This document shows, piece by piece, positions 1 to 10,849 of a DNA stretch of 64,000 nt; within the stretch, counting starts at the first letter, position 1, and each line of letters opens with the position of its first letter. The stretch is taken from contig KN834785.1 of assembly GCA_000827265.1 (NCBI GenBank), forward strand, positions 466,636 to 530,635, written 5' to 3'. Made by a program: the position numbers and the translations under genes. Origin of the DNA: Collybiopsis luxurians FD-317 M1. Taxonomy: Eukaryota; Basidiomycota; Agaricomycetes; Agaricales; Omphalotaceae. Below the pieces are notes generated by a model. The model saw only the letters and a list, made by a program, of their open reading frames with translations. It searched no databases and was not told the DNA's origin.

Positions 1-114
1 ACCATGAGCCATCAGTGGTTCTCTCGAGCCTGGGTACCAATTCCAAATTGAATAGTGACAAAAGGTGTACTTCTTCACCAACTGGAAACCCTGGAGTACA
101 AAATGAGTAACCAG

Positions 115-1258
115 TTAGGCTTTTCCCAAAGTGGGATTAGCCTTGGAAGCTTTAGCCAATGCTGCTTTGCACTCTTCCATACACTTGATGGCCTGTGGGG
201 AACAATTAAGACAAGTATTGGCAATCTTACTGCACTTTTCACAATAAAGGCACAGTCTATTGTCCATCCTATGCTTCTTTTCAGCATCAGTGATCTTTCC
301 ACAAGGTTTCAATGTTTTGGTTGCATTGATTTGCATAGGTTCACCCTCAGGTAGAAAGTTGGAAGCGGGTGGGATAGGGGGTGAATAAGGAGTTGTGGTG
401 GAAGCCAGTAATTTGGGGTTCCTGGGAAAAGAGTTGGATGAAAAGGTGCATTTACCTTTGTCTTTCTGTTCGACTTCCCATTCATGGACACAATTGTCAC
501 AATCAATAACAAAGGTAACATAGTTGGGGAATGTTTTGGGATGTCGGTTATGTGCTATGTGAGAGATCTCATGCTTGGTAGCCAGTTTGAGACTGTCATA
601 AAAAATATCAATCTTTGTCTGTTCCATCCAATCAACATGCATGAGCAGCAGCAGATCCAGTCTGAACCAGTTTCTTCAATTTCAAACCAGCATTATATGC
701 AAGGTTTGAATCTCCAAAGTGTTCTTTAAATGCATCCACAAAATTAGTAAAAGAATTCAATAGAGTTGTGCATGAAAGATGCATGGCATAATACCACTGT
801 GATGGTGAGTCCTCCCCAAAAAAAGCAGCCATATACATGCACTTTTGCTGATCTGTTAAAAGTGTTGTGCCTTGTGATTTGGCCACATCAAGTATCTTGG
901 CAATAAACATGTCAACCTCGGAGGCTTTCCCCTTAAAGGTGGGAGGGGTGTTGAATGAGGGAGGCTTCAAATTCATGGGGATGACAGAGGGAGCTGAAGG
1001 TACAGATGGAGGAGGAGGTAGAGGAGGATTAGGTGCAGTGAGTTGGGACTGGATTGCTAATATGGCTTGGGATGTGTCTGATAAGGATTTTGTGGTATCT
1101 GCTTGATACTGTCTGAAGTGGTCAAAATTTCCTTTGATGATACTGAGATCCTGGAAGGTGAGTGTGGCAGGGGCACTCAGATTGGGAGTGGTGCTGATGT
1201 CAGATATAGGTTGGAAACTATGATTCAACCAATCAGGATTAGAGACAGGGTCAGACAT
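115..1258 (-). pseudogene. Ty3/gypsy-type Gag, frameshifted; element cut by the window edge
   Basis: Gag is the structural protein that packages retrotransposon RNA. The frame opens at a Met at 1258, runs through a Pro-rich spacer and a retrotransposon Gag core (Trp/Tyr-rich 'SPSQWYYAMH'), and is lost near 640. Coding resumes in another frame from 642 to 115. The second part ends with a zinc-knuckle-like Cys array (CLYCEKCSKIANTC) in which the usual His is Lys, so the knuckle is also damaged. A small indel best explains the frame change. Pol would lie to the left, outside the window; the 114 bases beyond the Gag stop show nothing I can assign. The Gag family is clear from layout and composition, the exact lineage is not. 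Confidence 0.7.
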
Positions 1259-1379
1259 GATGTTGAGGAAGTGGAATGGGGATTTCAAATGATAGCGAGA
1301 GAGATGCACTTGGCAATGTTGTTTGATGGGAGTTGAATCAAACTGTGAGGGTTCGGGACACCCTTGAGTCAGATACAAG

Positions 1380-1640
1380 CAGGATAGGAATAGGGAAAAA
1401 TATGAGTTGATTCAACTAGACTATCTATGTGCAAATAAGGAAGTTTATATACTAAAATGGATATGAAATATATAGCTTGGAAACTAGCCATAACAAGCAA
1501 TGAGGTAATAAGTAGTAGTGATGGAAGTGTCAAGGGGAAACATGTAAGGGAATAAGTATAAGGAAGAAGTATAACGAGGAGGAGATTGTTACAACAGAAT
1601 ACTGGCACATAATGTCATAAGAACTGCAGATCATTTTTGG
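1380..1640 (-). repeat. Probable 5' LTR or leader of the gypsy fragment
   Basis: This AT- and CT-rich stretch lies directly upstream of the minus-strand Gag. It has a good TATA box (tatataaac, around 1444-1452 on the minus strand) and ends in a motif (tatcctgcttgta) also found at about 63462-63474 in the same orientation, again about 70 nt downstream of a TATA-like run. That suggests two LTRs of one family. No second LTR is visible here, so the ends are not fixed. Confidence 0.35.
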
Positions 1641-2660
1641 CATCTTGTAATGAACAGCAGTGAGATAGCTGAAATCAACATCAACATGTCTACAGAAAAT
1701 GTTCAACAATCATTTAGACTGCATAGCAATAGACCATACCATTCTTGAATCCTTAAGTTAGTTGTACCTTGGGGTTGGAACAAGTCAAGGTGCACACACA
1801 ATACACTAAAGATACCAGAAACTGTACAGTTCTGCTCCTGAGCTGTATTACCACTGCCACTGATAGCTTTGTGGTTGTTGCAGGAGGAACAGGGAGTCGA
1901 AACGTGTATTTTAAACTGTTCAATGTGAGCTTGATGTACTCCAGGATTTATGAAATACACTCATCCAACATTAAGACTGGGATCCCTAGCTTCAGAGGAT
2001 GCATTGAGGCAAACAGCCTTTTGGTTTCCATCCATGGCTGTGAATAGTTTGTAGATCCAACTGAAGGGATGTACAATCAGATCTAATGAGAGAATAGTTG
2101 TATAAAACACTTACGCCTTCATAGGGGGTGTCAACTCCCAGGCTGGAGGAAGGTTAATACCAGGGTCACCTATGGACATGCTGGGCACTCCAAGGCTAGA
2201 TCACCAGGACCTGCTGCCTCAACTCCTTCCAACACATGCCCAAGTCCAAAACACTTATCCATTTGAATACATTAGAATTCTCATATCATCCTGTGAAATT
2301 CCCATATGTGATCCTATAAATTGAAAGATATCAGAGGGGCAGCAAGTCTGAAGTTAAGTTAGACCCCCCCAGTGGTACTTCTGTTCCTGTGTTGTCTGTC
2401 AAATGCTCCAGTGTTTGATAATACTCATCAACAGAAACTTTGCTCCTAGCTCACCTCTGAGTCTCAATCATACTTAGTATTAGCACAAAAGTCTGCTACG
2501 TACATATCTCAGCATCAAGTTAAGGCAAGTCCCGGCTAACCCCTTCTAGTTTCTGTTCCTACAAAGTGTGCAGCTGACCTTGACTCCAATTCCAATGCAG
2601 AGGCAGATACAATGGCACTTAGACTGTGTATGTAGAGGTACTACCCTGCATTTAACACAG
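1641..2660. other. Non-coding stretch
   Basis: Only short open frames with no recognisable domain occur here on either strand. I see no RNA gene and no strong repeat structure. Confidence 0.5.
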
Positions 2661-2900
2661 ATACATCAGGAAAAGTCTCCTAAGCCCAGGTTGCCTGGAG
2701 ATACCTCCCAAATCCTAGATAGCCTCAGGATCCCTCAGAATCCCTGAGGTCCCTGAGAACCCTGAGAGAGCCCTGGGGAGCCCTGGGGATGATTTCAAGT
2801 GATCTCAGGGCTCTCAAGGAGCCCAGGGACTCTGAGGCTGTCCAGGATTTGGGGGGTATCTCTGGGCAACCTGGGCTTAGGGGAGTTTTTCCTGATGTAT
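2661..2900. repeat. Foldback (hairpin) element, MITE-like
   Basis: The first and last ten bases are exact inverted repeats (atacatcagg at 2661-2670, cctgatgtat at 2891-2900). The pairing continues imperfectly inward for about 100 bp per arm, through blocks such as 'taagcccaggttgcc' and 'aaatcct'. The centre is rich in CCCTGAG/CTCAGGG. There is no coding capacity. No target duplication is obvious. A related but shorter hairpin lies at 4684-4824. Confidence 0.7.
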
Positions 2901-2960
2901 ATGATCATGATAGATGTTATGCCATATGTACAGCCAGGTGAATGACAAAGTAACCTGTCA

Positions 2961-3060
2961 GATTTAAACTCTGCTAACTTGCCCTTACAAAAGTAATTTA
3001 AGTTACTTTTTCTCAAATTACTTTGTGCTGACAAAGTGCCTAACTTGACTAACTTGCTCT
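2961..3060 (+). repeat. Dispersed repeat, copy 1
   Basis: The stretch around 2961-2998 ('ctaacttgcccttacaaaag' and flanks) is nearly the same as 28300-28338. A partial match (aaagtccactaacttg) occurs at 3757-3772. The family has many 'aacttg' and 'agtta' words and no coding capacity. It is probably a short non-autonomous element. Confidence 0.55.
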
Positions 3061-4683
3061 TTTGCAGCCTGTTATGCACCAGCTCTATCATAATTTGAGG
3101 ACTACATACTTCACCAGCAGTGCAATTGCCAAAAGAATATAACATTCCCTAAGTGGTTACTGCTTTGACTCATCTCACAATAAAATTTTTAGGCTATTCA
3201 TTGTATAATTATTGGACAACTTGAAAACTGCTATAAAATATAATTGGACCTTCACCGGTTGATTTTGGGATGCATCAAAACAAAAGAAACAGTGTTACAG
3301 TGGAGGAAGTGGGGATATGATAGCCTAAAGGGGCTGCTGGACAAAGAGAGAAAGTGTAGATAAAGGACAGAAAATTTGTGCGGGCAGGAGTGTGAGTGCT
3401 AGTATACTAGAGAATCAATTGCACATGAAAATTATGTTTTTACATTTACCGAGAATGATGAATGTGCAAGTTTGAATGGTGGAGGTGTATTAGTTCCTGC
3501 TGCACAATGTGCAATCAAACTTACTGCCATCCATGCATGGAGGAAACCTGTGGTCTAATAATGACCGAATATGTAGGGCTGGCTGACTCATGGGTAGCTG
3601 ATAGTAGAACAAATACATTCTGCTATAATTACTTTCATATTACTAATTAAATGCAATAGCCATGAATTTTTCCATAATTTAAGATGCTATGAAGCATGGG
3701 TTATTATCAAAGACAATAATGTCAAGCTCAATCAAGTTAGCGGAGCTTAAATTTTCAAAGTCCACTAACTTGTTAACTTATCGTCAACTTAACAGTGGCA
3801 AGCGCCGCACCCTCAACTATGATCAAAGAGTTGAGCAGATAATAAAGTTAAAACTTTGCAGGCCTCGAGTCGGTAGGGCTCTACAGTCAATTTGATGCGC
3901 TGAGTGACTTGCTCATAGAAACACACTTACAACGACAATTTCTTTGCTGATTATTTTGGCACTTCTAAGTTCCAATTGGTTACCGATTAGTTATCTTTGA
4001 CAGGCTTCCCTGTTTGTGACATTGTAAGGACTTCACACGATTGGGGTTTTCTTGATACATTTTACATATTGCGCTCCGAGTCCAATTTCAAAGTATTCTA
4101 CTTAGATGGGGTGTCATACAATACTTTGAATGATAATGACTGGGATTTCGGGAGGGGAGATTTGGGTAGAGTTGCTAGAAGGGGCATAGTTATTCATGGG
4201 TGACGTTATCAAATAGAAACACCACAGCTGCAAGAAGCTGATTAATTTGGAGAAATGACTTTGTATAAACTACATGGTACCTATACCAAGATAGAGAAAG
4301 AAAGAGGAGAATTTTACTTCTCCAGTCATATACTTGTGTGAAGATATCTGAAGGACATAGTTGATGGGGCACTGAAGACTGATTATTTCTTAGAGAATAC
4401 CAGAAGGCATGAGATGTTAGGAAAATAAATAACCAAGATAAATTCAGTGGGGCACGCTTACTGCATGTTTTGAACCATGACTAATAGTGCTTTCAGCATT
4501 CGGTCAGTGTTCATAAGGAACTGTTCAAGCTTTGCTGTCATCTTGAGTTTGTATTAGAATTCTGAATCCTGAAAGCAAAACTCAATTGAAGTGAGCACTG
4601 ATTCAAACCTAATGCATTCTCCGGACTCACCTCAATTAGTACCCACACTTTGTACAGCTTAGGATAAGTTTTCTGGCATCACA
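3061..4683. other. Non-coding stretch with a fragment of the dispersed repeat
   Basis: No gene is recognised. The segment around 3740-3790 carries a fragment of the 'ctaacttg' dispersed repeat. Open frames up to about 68 codons have no recognisable motif. Confidence 0.45.
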
Positions 4684-4824
4684 TATATCAGGAAACATGC
4701 TCTGGGCCTAGGCTGCCCAGAGATCTCTGGAGTCACCCCCTAAATCCTAGGGATTCCCTGGGTCTCTCAGAGTTTGGAGCTTTGATATTGCTTTGAGATC
4801 TCTCAGAGACCCTGGGAATCCCTA
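4684..4824. repeat. Second, shorter foldback related to 2661-2900
   Basis: The left end (atatatcagg, then ggcctaggctgcccagagat) matches the arm of the element at 2661-2900. An inverted pair tagggattccctgggtctct (4748-4767) and its near complement at 4805-4824 flanks a loop of about 30 bases. The outer part of the right arm is missing, so this looks like a truncated family member. Confidence 0.55.
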
Positions 4825-5924
4825 TGATTCAATGCGCAGGACTCTTATTCCAGAATAGCTCTGCAATTTAGGGAACACTGGAGACTAAAACCCCCTATTA
4901 TACATTATTATTGCTTCCGCAGTTTGCATATTGGCATTGTGGTCTTTTTATCCTCAGCTTTGTCCACAGATCAATACAATCTGAAGCTTTCGGCAGATCA
5001 TCTGCTGCCTTCAAGTTGGGTAATACATCTAGGAAATTGGAATTCTTGTGGGTATAAATTTTGCATGTGGAGCATTCTCTATAGTTTAGCTTTAAGCTCA
5101 TAAGAACTCCCTTGCAGGCATTTGAAATTCCAGAGCATTGAGAGTAGTATGGAATTGGGATCCCTGATATGAAACCCCCTTCAGTATGTTTTTAGTGCCC
5201 ATGTTAAAAAAAGATTTCTGCAGTTTTTTAAGGCTCAGCACAAGTCCCGGTCAGGTTTGAATGGGACCTGCCGCACAGGTACTACTAGTACCTGTAGTAT
5301 TTGGTCACCTCAATGCCAGACTTGTGACCGGGCCAAGACCTGCAAGTGCGGGTGACCTCTATAACATATTTGTGTAGGTTACTGGCTAGTTACCTGCAGG
5401 TAAGGGGAAAAATAAATATTAACTAAATCTATAGTATAATTAGCCAATAGTAGGATATGCAACACTCAAAGTCTTTCAACTACATGTGCACAAATGAGAC
5501 AACAAAATTGATCTATTATGGGCACTTATGTCCTAATTTCACCATGTTTTTGAATACTGTGAAGGGACAAAAACCCCTTCAAAGACTTTATTTGCAAGAG
5601 ATTATTGTGAATGCATTCTTAGATATATGTATCTTGGTAAATTTAATAAATTTGAAGTATGAGGCATTTAGTTCCCATTTTACCGCTCCTTTGACCCTCA
5701 TCTCGAGAACTAGTCCTTCAGTACTTTTCAAAAAGGGTTAGATTGAGGGAAAGATACTTAGGATCATGTAGAATAAATTGGTGGACATCTTTGTGAAAGA
5801 TTTCTGCTTAGTCTCTGGAATTTCTTTCCTACACTGCTATTGCAGAGCATTCTTATTAATACAAAACAAAAACAAAAACTCACATTGAAACATCAATTTT
5901 TGGTGCAATGTAGTGTCATATTCA
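4825..5924. other. Non-coding stretch
   Basis: I see no gene. A small palindromic patch (caggtactactagtacctg, about 5276-5294) is present. Open frames are short and unassigned. Confidence 0.45.
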
Positions 5925-5985
5925 CAGGAGGTCAAAGTAAGGTTAAACATAAAAGTCAAAGTATCACAACAGTATTCCCAATCAA
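5925..5985 (-). repeat. Decayed TPR repeat beyond the stop of NLR 1
   Basis: Read on the minus strand just after the NLR 1 stop, the DNA still follows the repeat unit (gattggg..., ...gatactttgac, ...taacctt). The ancestral array therefore seems to have continued past the present stop codon. Confidence 0.55.
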
Positions 5986-8900
5986 TTAGGTACTCAACAG
6001 GAGAACTTCCTCTTCAAGCTTAATAGCTTTTTCTAATTTACCGCATGTGCGGTAGGTGAAAGCAAGGTTGTGCATGGAAGTTAAAGTGTCATGATGGTGT
6101 TCCCCAATCACTTGTTTGCGTAGGAGAAGGACTTCTTCTCCAAGTTGTTCAGCTTCCTGCAGCTTACCACTTTTATGGTAGATCATAGCAAGGTTATTCA
6201 TGAAAGCCAAAGTATGAGGATGGTGGTTCCCAAGTACCTGTTTGAGCAGGAAAAGTACCTCCTCTCCAAGCTTTTCTGCTTCCTCCAACTTACCATGGAT
6301 GTGGTAGATCATAGCAAGGTTAGCCATGTATGCCAGAGTATCAGGATGGTGTTCCCCAATCACTTGTTTGTATAGCACAAGAACTTCCTCTCCAAGTTTT
6401 TCAGCTTCCTCCAGCTTACCATGGTTACTGTAGGTCATAGCAAGTTTAGCCATGACCAGCAAAGTATCAGGATGGTGTTCTCCCATCATTTCTTTGTGCA
6501 GCAGAAACACCTCCTCTTCAATCTTTTCAGCTTCCTCCAGCTTCCCATGAATACTATAGGTTTTAGCAAGGCTAGCCATGGAGTTCAAAGTATCAGGATG
6601 GTGCCTCCCAATCACTTGTTTACGCAGAAGAAGCACCTCCTCTCCAAGTTTTTCAGCTTCCTCCAACTTACCCTGGGTACGGTAAATCATACCAAGGTTA
6701 GCTATGGAAGTCAAAGTATCAGGATGGTGTCCCCCAATCACTTGTTTGCGTAGCAGAAGCACCTCCTTACCAAGCCTCTCAGCTTCCTCCAGATTACCAT
6801 GGTCATGGTAGGTCATAGCAAGGTTAGCCATAGACATCATAGTATCAGGATGGTGTTCCCCAAGTATCTGCTTGCGCAGCAGAAACACATCCTTGTTCAG
6901 CTTTGCAGCTTCCTCTTGCTTACCACGGACACGGTAGGTAACAGCAAGGTTACCCATGCATCGCAAAGTATCAGGATGATATTCCCCAAGCACTTTTTTA
7001 CAGATAAGAAGTGTCTCCTTTTCCAACTTTTCAGCTTCCTCCAGCTTACCAAAGTCATGGTAGGTTGTGGCAAGGTTACTCATGGAAACTAAAGTCTCAG
7101 GATGGTGTTCCCCGAGTATTTGTTTGTGTAGCAGGACCACCTTCTCTCCAAGCTTTTTAGCTTCCTCTAGCTTACCCTGGGCATGGTATGTCGAAGCAAG
7201 ACTATTCATGAATTTCAGAGTATGAGAATTGTATTCCCCATTCACTAGTGTCCGCTGCAGAAGGACCTCCTCTTGAATGCTTTTTGCTTTCTCCAGCTTA
7301 CCACAGGCATTGTATATTGAGGCAAGGTTACCCATGGACATCCAAGTAGAAGGATGAAGTTCCCCAAGTACTTGTTTGCGCAGCAGAAGCACTTCTTCTC
7401 CAAGTTTTTCAGCCTCCTTCAGCTTACCAGATTCACAAAGGGAGGAAGCAAGATTATCCATGGAATTTAAAGTTTTAGGATGGTGTTCTCCCAGTTCTTG
7501 TTTGTGCAGCAAAAGCACCTCCTCTTGAAGCACCTCACTCTGTGCCGAGTACCCACAAGTTGTAAACACGTTTGCTATGCATATCCGTGTATAAATGGTA
7601 GGGAGCTGTTTCCATTGGATATATTGCGCATGTATTAGTAACTGCTTTCTTAGTAAGTAATCATCTTCACTATCTCCTAGAGGGGTCGCACGTCCTAGCA
7701 GCATTGCTACTGCCATCTCAATGTGATATTTCTGCAAAATTGTCTCGCGTGCACACTCATGAATGATCGAGTGAAATGTTAAGCATGCCTCTCTGGAATT
7801 ATATGTAGCCAGGGAAAATTGGCACAATTCCTCAATGCTATTACCCAGGAAGTCCTTGTTCAAAAAGCAAGAGAGAAATCTCTCCATCTCTATCTTGCCC
7901 GGACTGTTCATTTCATTTTCCATGAAATCGTCACCATTAAAACTGCTGGCACGCTTGAATATCTCTACCAGAATTGCACCGGGATGCAAGAAGCTGCAAA
8001 TCTGCATTAAAAATTGTGTAGGTTCACTAAGTTTTTCAAAAACTAGCATAAATGCACTGAACACAGTATCAGAGTAGGCATCCCATGATTGCATTCTATA
8101 GCTGAGAAGTTTCTGCTTCTGCTGTTCAAATTGCACCAGATAGTTACTCAGTTCACATGTTGGGCTTGCTTGAATGTATGCTCCAGCTGTGGAAACAGCC
8201 AGTGCTTGGCAGCCAAAAGCACCAACAATTGTGTGTGCTACATTATAGTCCTCAGCGGAAGGTTCTATATGAGCACAGTTAAATAGTAGTTTTATGGCAC
8301 TATTCCTGTCAAGATCCGGTAGGTCAATGTGATTTTTAGGAGAACTCAATTGTGCCATTTCTCTACGACGGCTTGTGACAATTATATTCCCATGGTTGCA
8401 AAGAGGAATGTAGTTCTTCAGGAACACCCCCCCATTATCTGCATTATCAAAAATGCAAAGCCAATTGACCTCGTTAATTGTTAGGAAATTTTTAACCTTG
8501 TCCAATTCTTCCCCCACACCTAGAGCCTTTCCAAGTTTTTTGAAATCTTCTGCAAGTGTAGCATCAGAGCTAGCATCAAAGAACCAGACATTGGAAAATC
8601 TACACAAGGTGGCTGTTATGCTTCCACTGTTTTTCAAATTCTTGCAAAACCCTTACCTTTCAAGATTATCGGCAACAAATCTCAGCACTACTTGAGTCTT
8701 ACCAGCTCCACCAGTTGCCACAATTGTAGCAACACGCTGCTTGAACTGCAAACATGATTTGACAGCCTTGCCCAGCTCCTGCATTCTTCTCCCATTTGCT
8801 TCACTGGGGACTTCAAAAGCCTCCTCTGAACTCTTTTTGGCTATGTCTTGATTAGAGCTTGTGATGATGACTGGCACATAGCACCATTCCGGAAGACAGT

Positions 8901-9531
8901 ATTCCAATACTAAAGAAGGATTGGTGTTTTCAAGAATCAAGATTGTATTTTTTGAGATATACTGAGGGCCTTTCACTTTGTCTAAGAGGGCTTTCTGAAA
9001 GGTCTCAGCCGAACTTGCATCCAGATTGATAGTAGTACACCTAGCTCTGATTAGCTTTTTGGACTGGATTCAAATCAACATTTACCATTTCATGTGGTCC
9101 TTGATAAAATTCTCAAGATCTTTTTTCCTTGCACTATATAGGGCAATGACTGGGGGTGAAAAAGTTCTCGAAAGCCAAGAAAGTGTATCGTCTCTTCCCA
9201 CAAAGTATTGACTGGGGGAGGGACAAATGAGAACCTTTGATGTCCTTTCAATTCCTATACCGTTAGCAGTATTTTGAAGGTCACTGTTGTAGTTGATTGT
9301 AATATACTGGTTTCCTTGTATGTTGTAGAATTCCCCATCATTGATATGGACATGGTGTGCACCAGAAAAAAAAGCCCCCGAAAATGAAGAATTTGTTGGA
9401 ACTGATGATTGCGCTGCAGGCAGTTGGGTGGCTGGAATGTCTCCACTTTTCTTTGGACTCTGCTTGTTCTTCTTTTCTGAAGAGCCGAGTTGCAGCAATT
9501 TGCGCCAGTTAAATTCTTTCTTCTGAGCCAT
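5986..9531 (-). CDS. NLR 1: degenerate NB-ARC-like module + NB-ARC + 12 TPRs
   Basis: Probable intracellular signal-transducing NTPase of the NLR class. Three exons, 9531-9086, 9040-8657 and 8599-5986, join in frame to 1147 residues; introns are 45 and 57 nt with GT-AG ends. The start is the Met of MAQKKEFNW, which matches the start of the copy at 42171. Residues 1-60 are polar, and 59-75 hold the 'HVHINDGEFYNIQGNQ' motif typical of mushroom NLRs. Residues 103-190 resemble an NB-ARC (CPSPSQYFVGR, INLDASS, NTILILENTN, VIITSSNQD) but have no P-loop. Residues 255-560 form an intact NB-ARC: GGAGKTQ with Lys263, WLCIFDNAD at 323-331, NIIVTSRRRE, and GCQALAVSTAGAY. Twelve 42-residue TPRs (kinesin-light-chain-like, GEHHPDTL core) fill about 630-1147. 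No effector domain is recognised. Family assignment is sure; the role in non-self recognition or cell death is inferred. Confidence 0.88.
5989..7540 (-). repeat. 126-bp tandem repeats coding the TPR array of NLR 1
   Basis: Twelve units of 42 codons are present, each with the core 'GEHHPDTL..M.NLA.TY...GKLEEAEKL'. Units are very alike at DNA level, which favours recombination between units and change in repeat number. Confidence 0.85.
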
Positions 9532-9637
9532 GAAGGGCAAGATGGGGGTCGGAATGAAAGAAGTTTATGAGCTCGGCTATGCCATTCTGATATCTGTTCC
9601 TCACGTGTTCAGTGCTCCATTCTGTCTGGATGTCATG

Positions 9638-10154
9638 TCAAACGCCACAAAAATTCAGCTGACTGACGTTGTGCTGAATTTCTGACAAGGACAAGTTTGA
9701 CTTGATCAAATGCCGTTCCACAAGTTCACTGCAGGGTAAGCGAGGCGTGGCAAAGAACTCCTTGCAATTCGCGATTTCGGATAGTTGTTCATACAATTCT
9801 GTTCCAGAATGCCTAGAAAGGCATCATTGTAATTGAAGTAGAAATCTAATCCGAGTTCATAAGATTGGACAGCGATGAAGAAAAATACCTCTTACTTGGA
9901 AACTGTAGGCCTACTCTGCGGAGCTCGTCCTTGAACTCCTCGGCAAGAAGGTGCGCATCTGCTAAACTCTTTACCGGAACCTGTTGTGTCGGGGCATTGC
10001 ACCACATGTCAATGTCAAAAGTCGCAGACTGAAGTTTCAATCCTTCACATGAGATAATAGATTGGAGAAAACTATTCATTTGTGCCGAGACATTGAGGGG
10101 AAAAATTTTGTAACGATTATTCCCGCCAACGCTGAAGTCAAGCATTGCGCTCAT
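9638..10154 (-). CDS. Possible small or fragmentary gene, unidentified
   Basis: A frame from Met 10154 to 9846 codes about 102 residues (MSAMLDFSVGGNNRYK start). It may end at a donor inside 'ccaagtaagagg', with an acceptor '...cggattag' about 50 nt later. A second protein-like frame (containing YEQLSEIANCKEFFATPRL) runs to a stop at 9638-9640, but I could not join the two cleanly. CpG content here is higher than in the flanking NLR genes. No domain is recognised. It may be a remnant or chance open frames. Confidence 0.25.
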
Positions 10155-10383
10155 CTAATTTTGTTGATCCCAATTCACTTGGACCTACTCGGCTTGAGTC
10201 GATGCATGTGGGAACGTCACTGGAGTATCCAAAAATGGACATCGAAAGTTCAAAAAAAATCTACAAAGGGGTCCTGAGATTTAAAGTTTACGACGCCTCT
10301 CAAATTTCAAATTTCAGCACTCAGAGTACTACCCGAGCATTCCGAATCGATTAATGGCAAGGTTTTTGACAATTAATGCCTAC

Positions 10384-10442
10384 GGGAAGCGGTGACAGTG
10401 AGCGGGAAGCAGTGACAACTGATGGGAATTAGCGGTAACAGG
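10384..10442 (+). repeat. Three-unit 20-bp minisatellite
   Basis: Three consecutive units begin with GGGAA and contain GCGGTGACA or a close variant (10384, 10404, 10424). It lies upstream of NLR 1. No function is evident. Confidence 0.55.
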
Positions 10443-10619
10443 TACCGGCCGGTGATGACGGCAAAAGGGCCATGAGTTATTATTCATAAGCTACAGCCGA
10501 AGATACCGGGGATCTTAAGGGAGTATCGCTCTCAAGTCCGAGCTTCAGTAAAAGTTGTAGATCATTTACTGAGGAATTAACAACTTTAGCCAACACTGTA
10601 AAATAACCAAGATTGTCGT

Positions 10620-10803
10620 GAATACACAGCAACATGTATGGTGGTATTTTTTGACCAAAATTCCATACTGCCGATTGATAGGGTGTCCGGCATCCAATGT
10701 TAAGCAAAGGGCCGGACCGCCAACATTGGATGCCGGACACCTCATCAATCGACAGTATGGAATTTTGGTCAAAATATACCACCATACATGTTGCTATGTA
10801 TTC
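10620..10803. repeat. Hairpin MITE with 82-bp terminal inverted repeats
   Basis: Arms at 10620-10701 and 10722-10803 pair along their full 82 bases with only a few mismatches. They enclose a 20-base loop. Blocks such as caacatgtatggtggtat and gtgtccggcatccaatgtt appear in both arms. There is no coding capacity. Confidence 0.85.
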
Positions 10804-10805
10804 AT

Positions 10806-10849
10806 AACCTTGGATACCGGACACCCCATCAATCGACTGTATGGAATTT
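10806..10849. repeat. Partial second copy of the hairpin MITE, running into the gap
   Basis: The 44 bases before the gap (ttggataccggacacc, catcaatcgactgtatggaa) repeat the right arm of the MITE in the same orientation. A tandem array of hairpins is a likely cause of the assembly break. Confidence 0.7.

Noticed and set aside
5236..5350. GC-rich patch with caggtactactagtacctg as a MITE
   Set aside because: Only a short palindrome is present; longer arms do not pair consistently.
6145..7092. Plus-strand open frames of about 76-110 codons with repeating 'SIRMVFPNHLF' words
   Set aside because: They are antisense shadows of the NLR 1 TPR repeats. The same occurs opposite NLR 2 and NLR 3.
5989..7540. 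Regular 126-bp spacing considered as a CRISPR-like array
   Set aside because: The repeats are coding TPR units without unique spacers, in a fungal genome.
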